From: an uncultured Lachnospiraceae bacterium
GTDB lineage: Bacteria; Bacillota; Clostridia; Lachnospirales; Lachnospiraceae
DNA: 31,733 nucleotides
Direction: 5' to 3'
NCBI GenBank assembly: GCA_910586005.1
Contig: CAJUHG010000031.1
Coordinates: 1-31,733 of the forward strand
The notes beneath the pieces are model-generated. The model saw nothing but the letters and a program-made list of their open reading frames with translations, was not told the origin of the DNA and did no database searches. Below are positions 15,467 to 23,702 of the stretch, piece by piece. The position numbers were made by a program, and so were the translations under genes. Position 1 is the stretch's first letter, and every line of letters starts with the position of its first letter.

Positions 15467-16102
15467 GTGAGCAATTATAATAAAAAAATATATATAATAG
15501 AGGACTGCATTACTTTTAGAAGGACACATGAAAAATATGGTGGTTTGTCTAATATGGCTGGGGGATATCCAATTTATTTTGAGGGAAATAAGATACTTAC
15601 ATCAGAAGCGTTATACCAAGCTTGTCGTTTTCCAGAACATTCTGAAATACAACAAGAAATCATTATGCAAAAAAGCCCAATGACAGCAAAAGAAATTAGC
15701 AGAAGATATGAACACTTTACAAGAAAGGATTGGGGCAATAAAAGGGTGCCAATTATGAATTGGTGCATTCATATGAAATTATTGTATAACTGGAATAAAA
15801 TGGGGAGACTTTTGCAACAGACAAACGATAAGGAAATTGTTGAATTATCTTCAAAAGATAATTTTTGGGGAGCGTATGAGAAAGGAGACTATGCAGAGGG
15901 ATATAATATATTGGGATTATTATTAAAATATATGAGAAAAGATTATATCATGAATCAAGACAAGAAATATATTATTTTGGCATGTCCAAAGATAGAAAAT
16001 TTTAAATTGATAGGACATACAATTGGTGATATAAAAGTAGATATTACACAGAATTACCATCTAGGAGAAACATACAATCTGTTTGATGATTTTGGTTTAT
16101 AA
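15467..16102 (+). CDS. NADAR-family protein (YbiA-like)
   Basis: 211 residues from GTG 15467, six bases after AAAGGAG that overlaps the previous stop codon; the longer frame starting at 15356 only overlaps the PRTase gene. NADAR hallmarks: GGLSNM (25-30), SEALYQACRF (46-55, with the conserved Glu47), W109 region, DNFWG (131-135) and NILGLLL (147-153). NADAR proteins are N-glycosidases acting on ribose-linked substrates: plant/bacterial riboflavin intermediates, and in some toxin-antitoxin systems ADP-ribosylated guanine in DNA. Residues 160-211 are a C-terminal extension not typical of the minimal fold. With the PRTase-like gene it forms a two-gene cassette closed by a strong terminator. Confidence 0.82.
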   Translation: MSNYNKKIYIIEDCITFRRTHEKYGGLSNMAGGYPIYFEGNKILTSEALYQACRFPEHSEIQQEIIMQKSPMTAKEISRRYEHFTRKDWGNKRVPIMNWCIHMKLLYNWNKMGRLLQQTNDKEIVELSSKDNFWGAYEKGDYAEGYNILGLLLKYMRKDYIMNQDKKYIILACPKIENFKLIGHTIGDIKVDITQNYHLGETYNLFDDFGL

Positions 16103-16133
16103 TTGTCTAAAACAAAATATAAAGGTAAAAAGG

Positions 16134-16164
16134 AAAAGTCATAGTATTTAGCTATGACTTTTTT
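16134..16164 (+). terminator. Rho-independent terminator of the PRTase/NADAR operon
   Basis: AAAAGTCATAG (16134-16144) pairs perfectly with CTATGACTTTT (16152-16162), seven-base loop, run of T to 16164. Confidence 0.85.
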
Positions 16165-16189
16165 GTAAACAAACCATTTGTCTTTATTC

Positions 16190-16381
16190 AATGAACTTTC
16201 CACTGGTTGTGAAGAACGTCAGGAAAGGTAAATTTTCTTAACAGAGAAGGGACTTTCCTATTTCTATAAATTGTTCACACCTTTGCGAGAGTTGGAATGT
16301 TGTGTACTTTATATAGAATTCATGGTTCTTGAACAGATAAACAAATGTTATAATAGTAGGAATACAATTTATAGGCTTTAA
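16190..16381 (+). pseudogene. MarR-family C-terminal remnant
   Basis: Reading LSTGCEERQER, then a stop, then IFLTEKGLSYFYKLFTPLRELE, ending at TAA 16379-16381. The pattern of a charged D/E-R-R wing, a beta strand and LTEKG followed by a helix is that of the MarR winged-helix wing and C-terminal dimerisation helix. The in-frame stop and missing N-terminus mark it as a remnant. Confidence 0.4.
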
Positions 16382-16660
16382 GAAGTTTCTTTAGTTATTT
16401 TTAATTTTATAAAGTAGATGTTATAGTAAAACATGTATATTTTTGGTATAATTATACTAAATTTTATTTACATAAAGTGAGAAACATTCATATGCTTGTA
16501 AAAGAGCTGAGTGCATCCACAAACCTAAGCTGTCTTACAGAGCATAAGGACATGGTTTAAGGGTTAAATATTACAGAATGTTTAACTACTACAAGTAACC
16601 TAAAAATATAGGAAAGTAAATAAATTTACTTAAAATAAGTCAAAGTAGAGGAGGCAGATT
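16382..16660. other. Leader/intergenic region with a possible structured RNA
   Basis: AT-rich. Two -10-like TATAAT elements preceded by TG lie near 16350 and 16447, each without a clear -35. At 16521-16560, AAACC ... GGTTT can enclose a hairpin GCTGT-CTT-ACAG(A)GC, and CCT/AGG is an alternative inner pair. This may be a structured leader of the 16661 gene; no known riboswitch consensus is satisfied. Confidence 0.3.
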
Positions 16661-17704
16661 ATGAACATTGATTATAGTCAGTTTTATAGAGGAACAACAG
16701 GAATTACTTCTTATGGGAATGGTGCATATAAGAAAGACACACTTGTAAAATATGAATTTAATACTTTAGATGAACATGGCAATCAGGTTATGGATAAGAT
16801 GTCAAAAGAAGAAACCTTACAGATGATGAGGGATATTGGATCACAGTATGGAGAGGAAGTTATTGTAGAATTTTCAGGAGATGGTATGGCAGCTCTTGTG
16901 GAAAGTAAAAAAGGTGCAATAGAAGATAATACAACACAAGAAGCAATAGAGAAAAAGAATGCAAGATTTCAGAAGGAAATAAAGCATTATGATAAATCTA
17001 TCAATGACCTTCCAATTTATTCAGGAATGTATGATGCAGACAAAGTGATTGCGTCTGTGTTAGAAAATTGTAAGAAAGAGGAACGAGAATTTGTATATCA
17101 TACGATTCAATACAATTTTCTTATTGAGAATAGTAATTCTATGACTGAGGAAGAACGAAGAGCAAATATCTCACTTGGCATGAAGAAAGCGGAATATGCA
17201 GCAGAGCATTTTATTTCAAAAGATAATAGAAAATCTTTTCTAGAAGCAATGGAAAAGATTGCAAAATTAGCAAGTGCTGGAAAAGTGGACAATCATGGAA
17301 ATATAGATTATAGGGTAGCAAAAGGAAGGTATTTGGGGCATGGAAACAGTCTTGTATATACTACTAATGAAGTTGATATGATGCAAAGAATGGATAGCAA
17401 AGCATATGAAGAATATCAAAAATTGAACCAAAATAAGGATGATGTACTCCATTCGTTAAAATATCTTACAAATTGGTATCAAGACGTAGTAACAAAGAAT
17501 CCTTCCATAATTGATGATTATGAAAGACAGTCGGAGGAGTATATAGAGAAATATGTGAAAGATCAGAAACTTGATAAGACTTTTGCAGACATAAAAACGA
17601 AAAGTAAGGCAACTTTTCTAGAAAGTTTAAGAGTTTTTCAAAACAATAATCCCAAATTCCTTTCATCTATTATAAAGCAAGAACTAAAGTTTTGGGAGAT
17701 TTAA
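16661..17704 (+). CDS. Conserved Lachnospiraceae-type protein of unknown function
   Basis: 347 residues after an AGAGGAGG about nine bases from the ATG. No signal peptide or membrane helix. The N-terminus (MNIDYSQFYRG) and the segment VKYEFNTLDEHGNQVMDKMSKEETLQ, then VIVEFSGDGMAALVESKKG, match my memory of a family found in flagellated clostridia; I know no function. The middle is helical and charged (EERRANISLGMKKAEYAAEHF, FLEAMEKIAKLASAGKVD), and the C-terminal third is lysine-rich. Roles linked to motility or cell-surface assembly are plausible from taxonomic distribution only. It has a long leader and no terminator that I can see clearly. Confidence 0.6.
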   Translation: MNIDYSQFYRGTTGITSYGNGAYKKDTLVKYEFNTLDEHGNQVMDKMSKEETLQMMRDIGSQYGEEVIVEFSGDGMAALVESKKGAIEDNTTQEAIEKKNARFQKEIKHYDKSINDLPIYSGMYDADKVIASVLENCKKEEREFVYHTIQYNFLIENSNSMTEEERRANISLGMKKAEYAAEHFISKDNRKSFLEAMEKIAKLASAGKVDNHGNIDYRVAKGRYLGHGNSLVYTTNEVDMMQRMDSKAYEEYQKLNQNKDDVLHSLKYLTNWYQDVVTKNPSIIDDYERQSEEYIEKYVKDQKLDKTFADIKTKSKATFLESLRVFQNNNPKFLSSIIKQELKFWEI

Positions 17705-17872
17705 GAATTGTGTATGAAAGATAAATATTAATAAACTCCCTTTTAGGAATTATGTATTTAGGGAAAACAAGTCTATCACTATATATTGTGAGGAAATATG
17801 GTTATACCACATAAATAGATAAGAAGAAAGCATGATAATTACCACCCTCAAAGGTTTTCCTTTTGCTATTGT

Positions 17873-18025
17873 TCCTTTCTGTACACTTGATTTTGGGAAT
17901 AAGGCGTGTTACTATATTTGTGAAACATTTGTATTGTCGATATAATTGTATCAGTGATTTTTGCAATGTCAATAGGAGGAGAAAAAATGAGGCAAAACAG
18001 GGAAAGTGTATCACCGATGAGCAAT
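17873..18025 (-). repeat. Divergent promoter region, copy B of an inverted duplication
   Basis: Reverse complement of this stretch aligns without gaps to 10990-11143. Here the tetR side is intact, while on the other side the minus-strand promoter (TTGACA, 16-base spacer, TACAAT) now faces DNA without a recognisable gene. Confidence 0.8.
17918..17946 (+). promoter_or_regulatory. Sigma-A promoter of tetR, probably autoregulated
   Basis: TTGTGA (17918-17923), 17-base spacer, perfect TATAAT (17941-17946). The spacer and -10 overlap the opposing promoter and repeated GATACAA/GACAATACAA sequences, the expected place for a TetR operator controlling both directions. Confidence 0.75.
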
Positions 18026-18520
18026 GAAGGAAGAAATATTTATGTGATAGATCATATAACAGAATCTCTCCTGACATTATTGGAGGATAAAGCGATGGAA
18101 CATATTTCTATCAGTGAATTATGTGACAATGCAGGTATTGGAAGAGCTTCTTTTTATCGTAACTTTGATAGTAAGGAAGATATTTTGAGGGCATATATCA
18201 ATAAATTATTTAATGGGTGGAAAAATACTTGGGAGAAAAATAACAACATTCCTCTTAGTTCAGGTATTGGCATGATATTTGAACATTTTGAAGAGCATAG
18301 ATCCTTTTATCATCTTCTAAATGAACGCCATCTTATTTATTTGTTAAAAGATGTTATTTTGGATACTATGGAATTAAAACCAGATTTGCCTAAAGGTGAG
18401 GCTTATGCAAAAGCATTTGTTGTATATAGTTTATATGGTTGGATAGAGGTATGGTTTCAGAGGGGAATGCAAGAATCTGCAGAAGAAATGAAACAGCTAT
18501 TTCAAAGTCAAGGAGTATAA
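17987..18520 (+). CDS. TetR-family transcriptional regulator
   Basis: 177 residues from ATG 17987, six bases after AGGAGGAG; the upstream ATG at 17954 lies inside the promoter region and is not used. The HTH is clear: ISISELCDNAGIGRASFYRNFDSKEDILRAYI (about residues 38-69), followed by the ligand-binding helical domain and a C-terminal YGWIEVWFQRGM typical of TetR proteins with TetR_C-type domains in Firmicutes. It would repress a divergent target, but that target has been lost here. A decayed second copy with its target hydrolase lies at 10875-11861, so this intact regulator may still act there in trans. Confidence 0.85.
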   Translation: MRQNRESVSPMSNEGRNIYVIDHITESLLTLLEDKAMEHISISELCDNAGIGRASFYRNFDSKEDILRAYINKLFNGWKNTWEKNNNIPLSSGIGMIFEHFEEHRSFYHLLNERHLIYLLKDVILDTMELKPDLPKGEAYAKAFVVYSLYGWIEVWFQRGMQESAEEMKQLFQSQGV

Positions 18521-18735
18521 GGAAAAGAAGATAATAATTGCCTTTTAGTTTATGCCAAAGACCATTGTTTTCATTCTAAGGGTACTTGTTTATCTTGAAA
18601 TGCTCCCATATAGTATATTTGCATAGATATCACAGTTCTCTAATGAATACACTTTGTTGTAGCTTAATTATTAAGTTTTTTATTATAATTGCATGATTTG
18701 TTTTTTAATCAAAGGCAGATATGGAGGATGTTAAA

Positions 18736-18852
18736 GTGGAACCATATATAAAAAATGCAGGTGGAACAATTGTTACAAAATCAATTTTATCTGGAACATC
18801 AAAGTTAAAGTGGTTGTTCTGGCAGGAAAGTGAATTTGGAATTTCGTTCTGA
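18736..18852 (+). pseudogene. N-terminal fragment of an Imm33-like (DUF2185) protein
   Basis: 38 codons from GTG 18736 with GGAGG eight bases upstream. The reading VEPYIKNAGGTIVTKSIL ... SKLKWLFWQE follows the start of the DUF2185/Imm33 family (a glycine, then VxxK, then KWLFRE). It then stops at 18850-18852, having overlapped the next frame. Probably frameshifted from or truncated against the DUF4241 gene that follows. Confidence 0.45.
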
Positions 18853-19627
18853 TAGGACTGGAAAATACTTTATAAATACAAAAACAGGAGAAGAGATTCG
18901 GGAAGAAGTGAAATCTCCTATGCAGATTGCCTTTGAGAAAAATTTAAGATTTTTAAATAGGGAGACATATGAAATAGAAGTTTTCGAAAGGTTTTTTCAG
19001 CCAAATAAAGAAATTAAAACGTTGCTGGTAGGAGAAAGTGACTTTCCTACTGGAGAAGTGGTACTTGCAGATCCACTTGCTTATTTGGGAACTAAATATG
19101 AAACGGACTTAGCTAGAAAGATAAGATCTGGGAGTTATCCAGTAGAGCTTTCTTTTTATTATTCTAAGATAGTAGGGATAAGGATTGCAGCAGCAAGATT
19201 AGTGATAAGTAATCATGAGGCAGTGCGCTATGAACTTGCTATGCCCAAAGGATATACAACAAAAGATATAGGTAAACAGGGGGTATGGTCTTTTTTTGGA
19301 GTAGATATGGGATTGACTTGTTTTTCAGATCTACAGGTAGCAGAAAAATACAAAGAATTTATAGAACAATGGGGAGAAGAACATCCAAAAGGAAATATAT
19401 ATACAGATTATTTTGCAGAGTTTTTTCAAAAAAGCTTTGAGAAATACCCAGATTTTCAAAAAGATAGTGGAAGTTTTCTTTTGTGGCAGATACCTGAAAC
19501 AGAATATCGGTTAATTTTATTTGCAAGTGGTATGGGAGATGGTGTTTATAGTGGTTATTGGGGATTGGATACTGAGGGGGAAGTAACCTGTTTAGTAATT
19601 CCATTTATAAATCCAGAATATTTTTAA
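18830..19627 (+). CDS. DUF4241 protein, possibly frameshifted at its 5' end
   Basis: 265 residues from GTG 18830, which has no well-spaced ribosome binding site. The DUF4241 core is unmistakable: VVLADPLAYLG, then SYPVELSFYY, IAAARLVISNHEAVRYELAMP and WSFFGVDMGLTCFSD, and a C-terminal GDGVYSGYWGLDTEGEVTCL. The first 50 residues (YFINTKTGEEIREEVKSP) look like a separate short segment. Since the natural start seems to be the GTG at 18736 in another frame, the gene may once have been an Imm33-DUF4241 fusion broken by a frameshift near 18830. Function of DUF4241 is unknown; its occurrence beside immunity families hints at toxin immunity. Confidence 0.65.
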   Translation: MNLEFRSDRTGKYFINTKTGEEIREEVKSPMQIAFEKNLRFLNRETYEIEVFERFFQPNKEIKTLLVGESDFPTGEVVLADPLAYLGTKYETDLARKIRSGSYPVELSFYYSKIVGIRIAAARLVISNHEAVRYELAMPKGYTTKDIGKQGVWSFFGVDMGLTCFSDLQVAEKYKEFIEQWGEEHPKGNIYTDYFAEFFQKSFEKYPDFQKDSGSFLLWQIPETEYRLILFASGMGDGVYSGYWGLDTEGEVTCLVIPFINPEYF

Positions 19628-19829
19628 TAATTATGCAAGAATGATTTAGCAATCAGTTTGTTGTGTTGCAAGTTTGATATTTTATAAGATACAGTTGCTT
19701 TGTTTATTAGTAAAACTATCAGTAAAAATTGATAAATAAAAAACAATATGATAATTATAAATAAAAAATTTATTTATGGAACTATGAAATTGAAAATCAA
19801 AGACAAAAAATAGAAGCTATGGAGAAAAA

Positions 19830-21107
19830 ATGAATAAGAAACGATTGATGATTATTATGTTATTGGGGATTATGGTTTTTTATATGGTGGGATGTACAAA
19901 AAAAGAAGTTACACCAGAAAATAACAAAGTTAATACACAAAATGAATGGAAGAAGGTATCACTACCAGAAATCCGAAAACAGGCAGAGAATCAGAAAACA
20001 TCCTATAAGAATCTAGATTTATCAAAGACAAAAATTATTATTCCAGAGGTTGATGAGGTTTATGATATGACTTTTCCCATATCAACAGATTCCTTTGAGC
20101 GTCAGGTGGAGAAATTTCAGGAGAATATTAGAAAGTATGAAGGCTTGGAAGAGGATGTGGATCTGACCCAATACATGTCTGTTATGTATTGGGATGTTGA
20201 GAAAAATGACAGATTAACAATCCCTTTCAATAAGGCTACAGAGCAGCAGAAGAAGGAGATACAGTATTTGGGATATAATGATGGAAAATGTTCAGAATGT
20301 ATTGTATTTTCTAATTTTATGTTAGAAATGGGAGATCATTCCGTGCTTAAAAAAGTGATAGGTGATAGTATGGAATATTCAGATAAAGCATATGGGTATG
20401 AAGGACATGATCTTGGAACCTTGGTGAAGAGATATGATTTATCTAAGGATGATATTTCTGGTATTAGTTATCCTTTGGTAGATGGAGAAGTAATTTTAAG
20501 TGATGCGATTGCCTATGTGGAAAAACATATGAAAGAAGATTATTATTTTGTGGGATCTAAACTTCTGGACTATCATGTATTTGCGGTGGAAGTGCGTCAA
20601 CTGACAGAGGATGTCTATGAATATGAATTTGATGTCAGTACTTCTTATCAAGGGTTAACATTAAATAAAGATGATTCTATGGAAGTCGTTCCTGAAACAG
20701 AGTTGGAAAATAGAGAGCCTTTGGAACCAGAGATATTTGCAACCAATCATCTTGTAACAATGCTTCAAAAAAACCGTTTGGGCTATATTTGGAGCTGTTG
20801 CCAGCATTTTGAATCTGTGAATATCAATGACACCTATCAAGATTTATTGACAGTAGAAGATGCTTGTAGTTTATTGAGTGATTATATAGCAGAAGATAAA
20901 AAGTTTCAAATTGGTTCCATAGAGTTAATTTATCAGACTGCATTTGAGTATGAAAATAAAGAAAAAAAAGATAAGGGATACATTCAATCTGTACATGCAA
21001 ATCCAGTATACCATTTTTCACTTTTTAAAACAGGATTTTCAGAATTTGGAAACCTTTATTTTGATGTAGATGCGGTAAGTGGAGAGATTACAACAATGAA
21101 TAATTAA
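19830..21107 (+). CDS. Lipoprotein associated with an ABC transporter
   Basis: 425 residues with a signal peptide and lipobox ending at Cys22 (FYMVGC). No recognised enzymatic motif. The mature protein is acidic and alternates short strands and helices (LDLSKTKIIIPEVDEVYDMTFP near the start, GEVILSDAIAYVEKHM in the middle, FDVDAVSGEITTM at the end); the last segments resemble PepSY/YpeB-like repeats found in extracytoplasmic lipoproteins. It lies first in a cluster with two permeases and an ABC ATPase, where a surface lipoprotein could bind the exported or excluded compound, as LanI lipoproteins do in lantibiotic immunity. That analogy is inference. GGAG precedes the start. Confidence 0.65.
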   Translation: MNKKRLMIIMLLGIMVFYMVGCTKKEVTPENNKVNTQNEWKKVSLPEIRKQAENQKTSYKNLDLSKTKIIIPEVDEVYDMTFPISTDSFERQVEKFQENIRKYEGLEEDVDLTQYMSVMYWDVEKNDRLTIPFNKATEQQKKEIQYLGYNDGKCSECIVFSNFMLEMGDHSVLKKVIGDSMEYSDKAYGYEGHDLGTLVKRYDLSKDDISGISYPLVDGEVILSDAIAYVEKHMKEDYYFVGSKLLDYHVFAVEVRQLTEDVYEYEFDVSTSYQGLTLNKDDSMEVVPETELENREPLEPEIFATNHLVTMLQKNRLGYIWSCCQHFESVNINDTYQDLLTVEDACSLLSDYIAEDKKFQIGSIELIYQTAFEYENKEKKDKGYIQSVHANPVYHFSLFKTGFSEFGNLYFDVDAVSGEITTMNN

Positions 21108-21160
21108 AGATGGTTAATGAACGTTTATTATGCTCAACTTGTGGGACAGGCCATAATAAG

Positions 21161-21247
21161 TATCCTTCCTATAAGAGATGAAATACTTTCTTAGGTGCTA
21201 GTGCCTACCTAAGTAGGCAGGAAAGTTCGATAGGAATTAGAAGGATA
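21161..21247 (+). promoter_or_regulatory. Nested RNA structure in the leader of the permease genes
   Basis: Outer arms TATCCTTC (21161-21168) and GAAGGATA (21240-21247) enclose ACTTTC (21185-21190)/GAAAGT (21221-21226) and a hairpin TGCCTAC (21202-21208)/GTAGGCA (21213-21219). CTTAGG (21190-21195) can instead pair with CCTAAG (21208-21213), which excludes that hairpin. The outer arm ends next to the AGGTGG ribosome binding site of the gene at 21259. Either a regulatory leader or a small mobile inverted repeat. Confidence 0.5.
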
Positions 21248-21258
21248 GGTGGATGTGA

Positions 21259-22155
21259 ATGAAAATAAAACTCTATAATAAGGTATGGGAAAGAGGTATT
21301 TCTTGGAAATTTTTTATTTGTATAATAGGAACAATTCTATTATGTGGATTTAGCACATTTCAGGGAAGTTTTCCAGAAGTAAATGAGATTTCACTTTATG
21401 CATGGTTGCATTATAGTAGAGAAGAATTATTGCTTATGGGTGAACAGGCAAGTGCATATTTTATGATGGTAAATTTTCGGGATATGGAATGGTTTATTGT
21501 GTTTTTGCCTTTATTGGCTGCTTTTCCAACCGTGTCTGATTTTGCAGAACAATGGTTTAGCGGATATTATTATCCTTCTATTTCAAGAAAAACGCGAAAA
21601 TATTATACAACAAAATGGGTGTTTCGGGCTGCTTTGCAAGGGTTTGCCTGTGTGGTGTGTGGTATTTTGATTTATTTTGTCTTAGTTTATTGTAAATTTC
21701 CACATTATGAAGAATTTAACCTAGATGCAGAAAGCAGTATTATTGCAATGTCATATGGAACAACTGCGTTAAAACGCTTTGCAACTCTTTTTCTTATGGT
21801 ATTTCATACGGGGTTACTTGCTGCTATTTTTGCAATGAGTGCTGTGCTTCTTACGGTGTTATGTAAAGATAGTTTCTTTGCAGTCAGTAGTTTGGTACTT
21901 ATGGAATACTTTAGTGCAAAATTGTATGCAGGATATGAAGGAGGACTGATTGAGCGATATTATATGCAAGAGCAAGAAGTTCCTGTGTTCAATAGGATTC
22001 TTCGATTTGTTTTCCCTTCCAATCATTTGTATTATGATCAAAGTTTCTCCAGAGAATATGGGATAGGCTATTGGTTTTATTTGATGTTTGCAGCAATTCT
22101 GATTGCAGGTATTTGGCTATGGCTTTATAGGAAAATAAGGAAAAGAAATGAATAA
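21259..22155 (+). CDS. Membrane protein, ABC-2-like permease subunit
   Basis: 298 residues with about six hydrophobic segments: near 17-35, 78-95, 125-147, 173-200, 205-220 and 270-290. A large extracytoplasmic loop (about 36-75) follows the first helix, and the C-terminus is basic and cytoplasmic (WLYRKIRKRNE). It resembles ABC-2-type exporter permeases in layout but lacks a motif that I can tie to a named family. It precedes a second, similarly sized membrane protein and the ATPase, so the three probably form one exporter with a heterodimeric membrane part. Confidence 0.65.
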   Translation: MKIKLYNKVWERGISWKFFICIIGTILLCGFSTFQGSFPEVNEISLYAWLHYSREELLLMGEQASAYFMMVNFRDMEWFIVFLPLLAAFPTVSDFAEQWFSGYYYPSISRKTRKYYTTKWVFRAALQGFACVVCGILIYFVLVYCKFPHYEEFNLDAESSIIAMSYGTTALKRFATLFLMVFHTGLLAAIFAMSAVLLTVLCKDSFFAVSSLVLMEYFSAKLYAGYEGGLIERYYMQEQEVPVFNRILRFVFPSNHLYYDQSFSREYGIGYWFYLMFAAILIAGIWLWLYRKIRKRNE

Positions 22156-22205
22156 GATAAATATTTTATTGTTTTATAGAAGGATTAAGAGAAGGAATGG
22201 ATAAG

Positions 22206-23063
22206 ATGCAAAAATTACATAGCGTTTGTTGGATTGCTGGAATAGAATATAGGAAATGGTTGACACTTAAAAATTTATTAATTCTGCTTTTTTCCATACT
22301 TTTTCTTGGAGAATACGTTTTTTCAAATGTACTACGTGTTGCACAGATGACGGGGCTACAGATAAATTATTTAGAGCCTATGGATCTTGTGATGTCGTTT
22401 GAGTTTTATATGATGGTGATTCCACTGATAGTTATTGTGGAATTATCTGGATTTCCAGATAAAAGTGCAGGAAATATATTTGTGGTAATGCGTGTTGGGC
22501 GTATCACATGGCTTTTGGGAGAAATTTTATTTGGAATTCTTGTTGGACTAACTTGTTTGTTTGCCTTTTTTGTTGCAAGTTTTGTCTGGGTCTTGGGATA
22601 TGCAGGATTTTCTAATCAGTGGTGTTCATTTATGACAGATATTTCTGAGAAATTTCCAGAGATTTATTCCCAAAATCTTAGATTATTTTTAGAGTCGGGC
22701 ACAATGGCTCATGGGACACCAATCAGTGTTACCTTGTCCTGTATTGGATTATTACTACTTTATTTTACTATTATGATACAGGTGTTATGTCTGTTCCGTT
22801 TCCTTGGACAGCAAAAAATTGGTCTAATAATAAATATTGGAATTACTATTTTTGGAGCAGTAGCAATATCTTATATGGAAAATATAAAATGGTTCTTCCC
22901 AATCACACATGCTATTTTTGGGGAACACTTTGATATGTTTTTTGCAAAGCCCATCGTTTCGCTGCAATCTTCTGTGCTCTATTTTATAGTTTTGAATGTA
23001 GGTTTATTGATCATAAATGCGCGGCTGGTAAAAAGATGCATGATAGCAGATGGAAAGTGGTGA
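22206..23063 (+). CDS. Membrane protein, second ABC-2-like permease subunit
   Basis: 285 residues from ATG 22206; an ATG three codons earlier (22197) is too close to GAAGGA (22191-22196), while 22206 is nine bases away. Six hydrophobic segments can be seen (about 22-40, 66-85, 100-130, 176-200, 208-225, 250-275). The topology parallels the preceding gene, suggesting a heterodimer. Its stop lies a few bases before the ATPase start, so translation is coupled. Confidence 0.65.
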   Translation: MQKLHSVCWIAGIEYRKWLTLKNLLILLFSILFLGEYVFSNVLRVAQMTGLQINYLEPMDLVMSFEFYMMVIPLIVIVELSGFPDKSAGNIFVVMRVGRITWLLGEILFGILVGLTCLFAFFVASFVWVLGYAGFSNQWCSFMTDISEKFPEIYSQNLRLFLESGTMAHGTPISVTLSCIGLLLLYFTIMIQVLCLFRFLGQQKIGLIINIGITIFGAVAISYMENIKWFFPITHAIFGEHFDMFFAKPIVSLQSSVLYFIVLNVGLLIINARLVKRCMIADGKW

Positions 23064-23075
23064 GAGGTGAGACAT

Positions 23076-23702
23076 ATGATACAAATAGAAAATCTAAGCC
23101 TAACAATTCAAAAGGCAGATATTTTAAAAGATATTAATTTAAATCTGGAAAGTGGGAAAATTCATGGTTTGATTGGAAGAAATGGCTCTGGAAAGACAAT
23201 GCTAATGAAATGTATCTGTGGTTTTGTACATCCAACTGCAGGAACGATTCAAATTGATGGAAAATATGTGGGAAAAGATATGGATTTTCCAGAGGATATG
23301 GGGGTGATTATTGAAACACCCGAATTTATTTCTTATATGAGTGGTTTCCATAACTTACAGTTGCTTGCAAAAGGTAGAAAATGCATTGGAAACAAGGAAA
23401 TATGTACTGTTATGGAAATGGTTAATTTAGATCCCAAAAGTTCTCTTCCTGTAAAAAAGTACAGCCTTGGAATGAAACAAAGATTAGGTATTGCACAGGC
23501 AATTATGGAACATCCAAAACTTTTAGTACTAGACGAACCTCTAAGCGCATTAGATGAAGAGGGTGTGAATGATGTGCGGGAAATTCTGCTAGAAAGAAAA
23601 CGATGTGGAGCAACCATTATTTTATCCTCCCATAATGCAGAGGATATAAAAATACTTTGTGATAAGGTTTATCGGCTACAAAAAGGATGTTTGGTCAATT
23701 AA
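23076..23702 (+). CDS. ABC transporter ATP-binding protein
   Basis: 208 residues from ATG 23076, which has AGAGGTGA six bases upstream; the GTG at 23067 is inside that site. All ATPase motifs are present: Walker A GRNGSGKT, Q-loop region (VIIETPEF), signature YSLGMKQRLG, Walker B LLVLDEP with the D-loop SALD, and switch histidine in LSSHN. The protein is short and single-domain, like the ATPase of LanF/BcrA-type exporters. Together with the two permeases and the lipoprotein it forms a complete export or immunity system. No terminator is visible before the convergent lysR remnant. Confidence 0.88.
   Translation: MIQIENLSLTIQKADILKDINLNLESGKIHGLIGRNGSGKTMLMKCICGFVHPTAGTIQIDGKYVGKDMDFPEDMGVIIETPEFISYMSGFHNLQLLAKGRKCIGNKEICTVMEMVNLDPKSSLPVKKYSLGMKQRLGIAQAIMEHPKLLVLDEPLSALDEEGVNDVREILLERKRCGATIILSSHNAEDIKILCDKVYRLQKGCLVN

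Noticed and set aside
16470..16560. Cyclic-di-GMP (GEMM-I) riboswitch ahead of the 16661 gene, suggested by ACAAACC and a following hairpin.
   Set aside because: The conserved GCAAAGCC and tetraloop-receptor elements are missing.
17802..18077. Minus-strand 91-codon frame across the tetR promoter.
   Set aside because: It is the promoter repeat read in the antisense direction and overlaps the tetR start.
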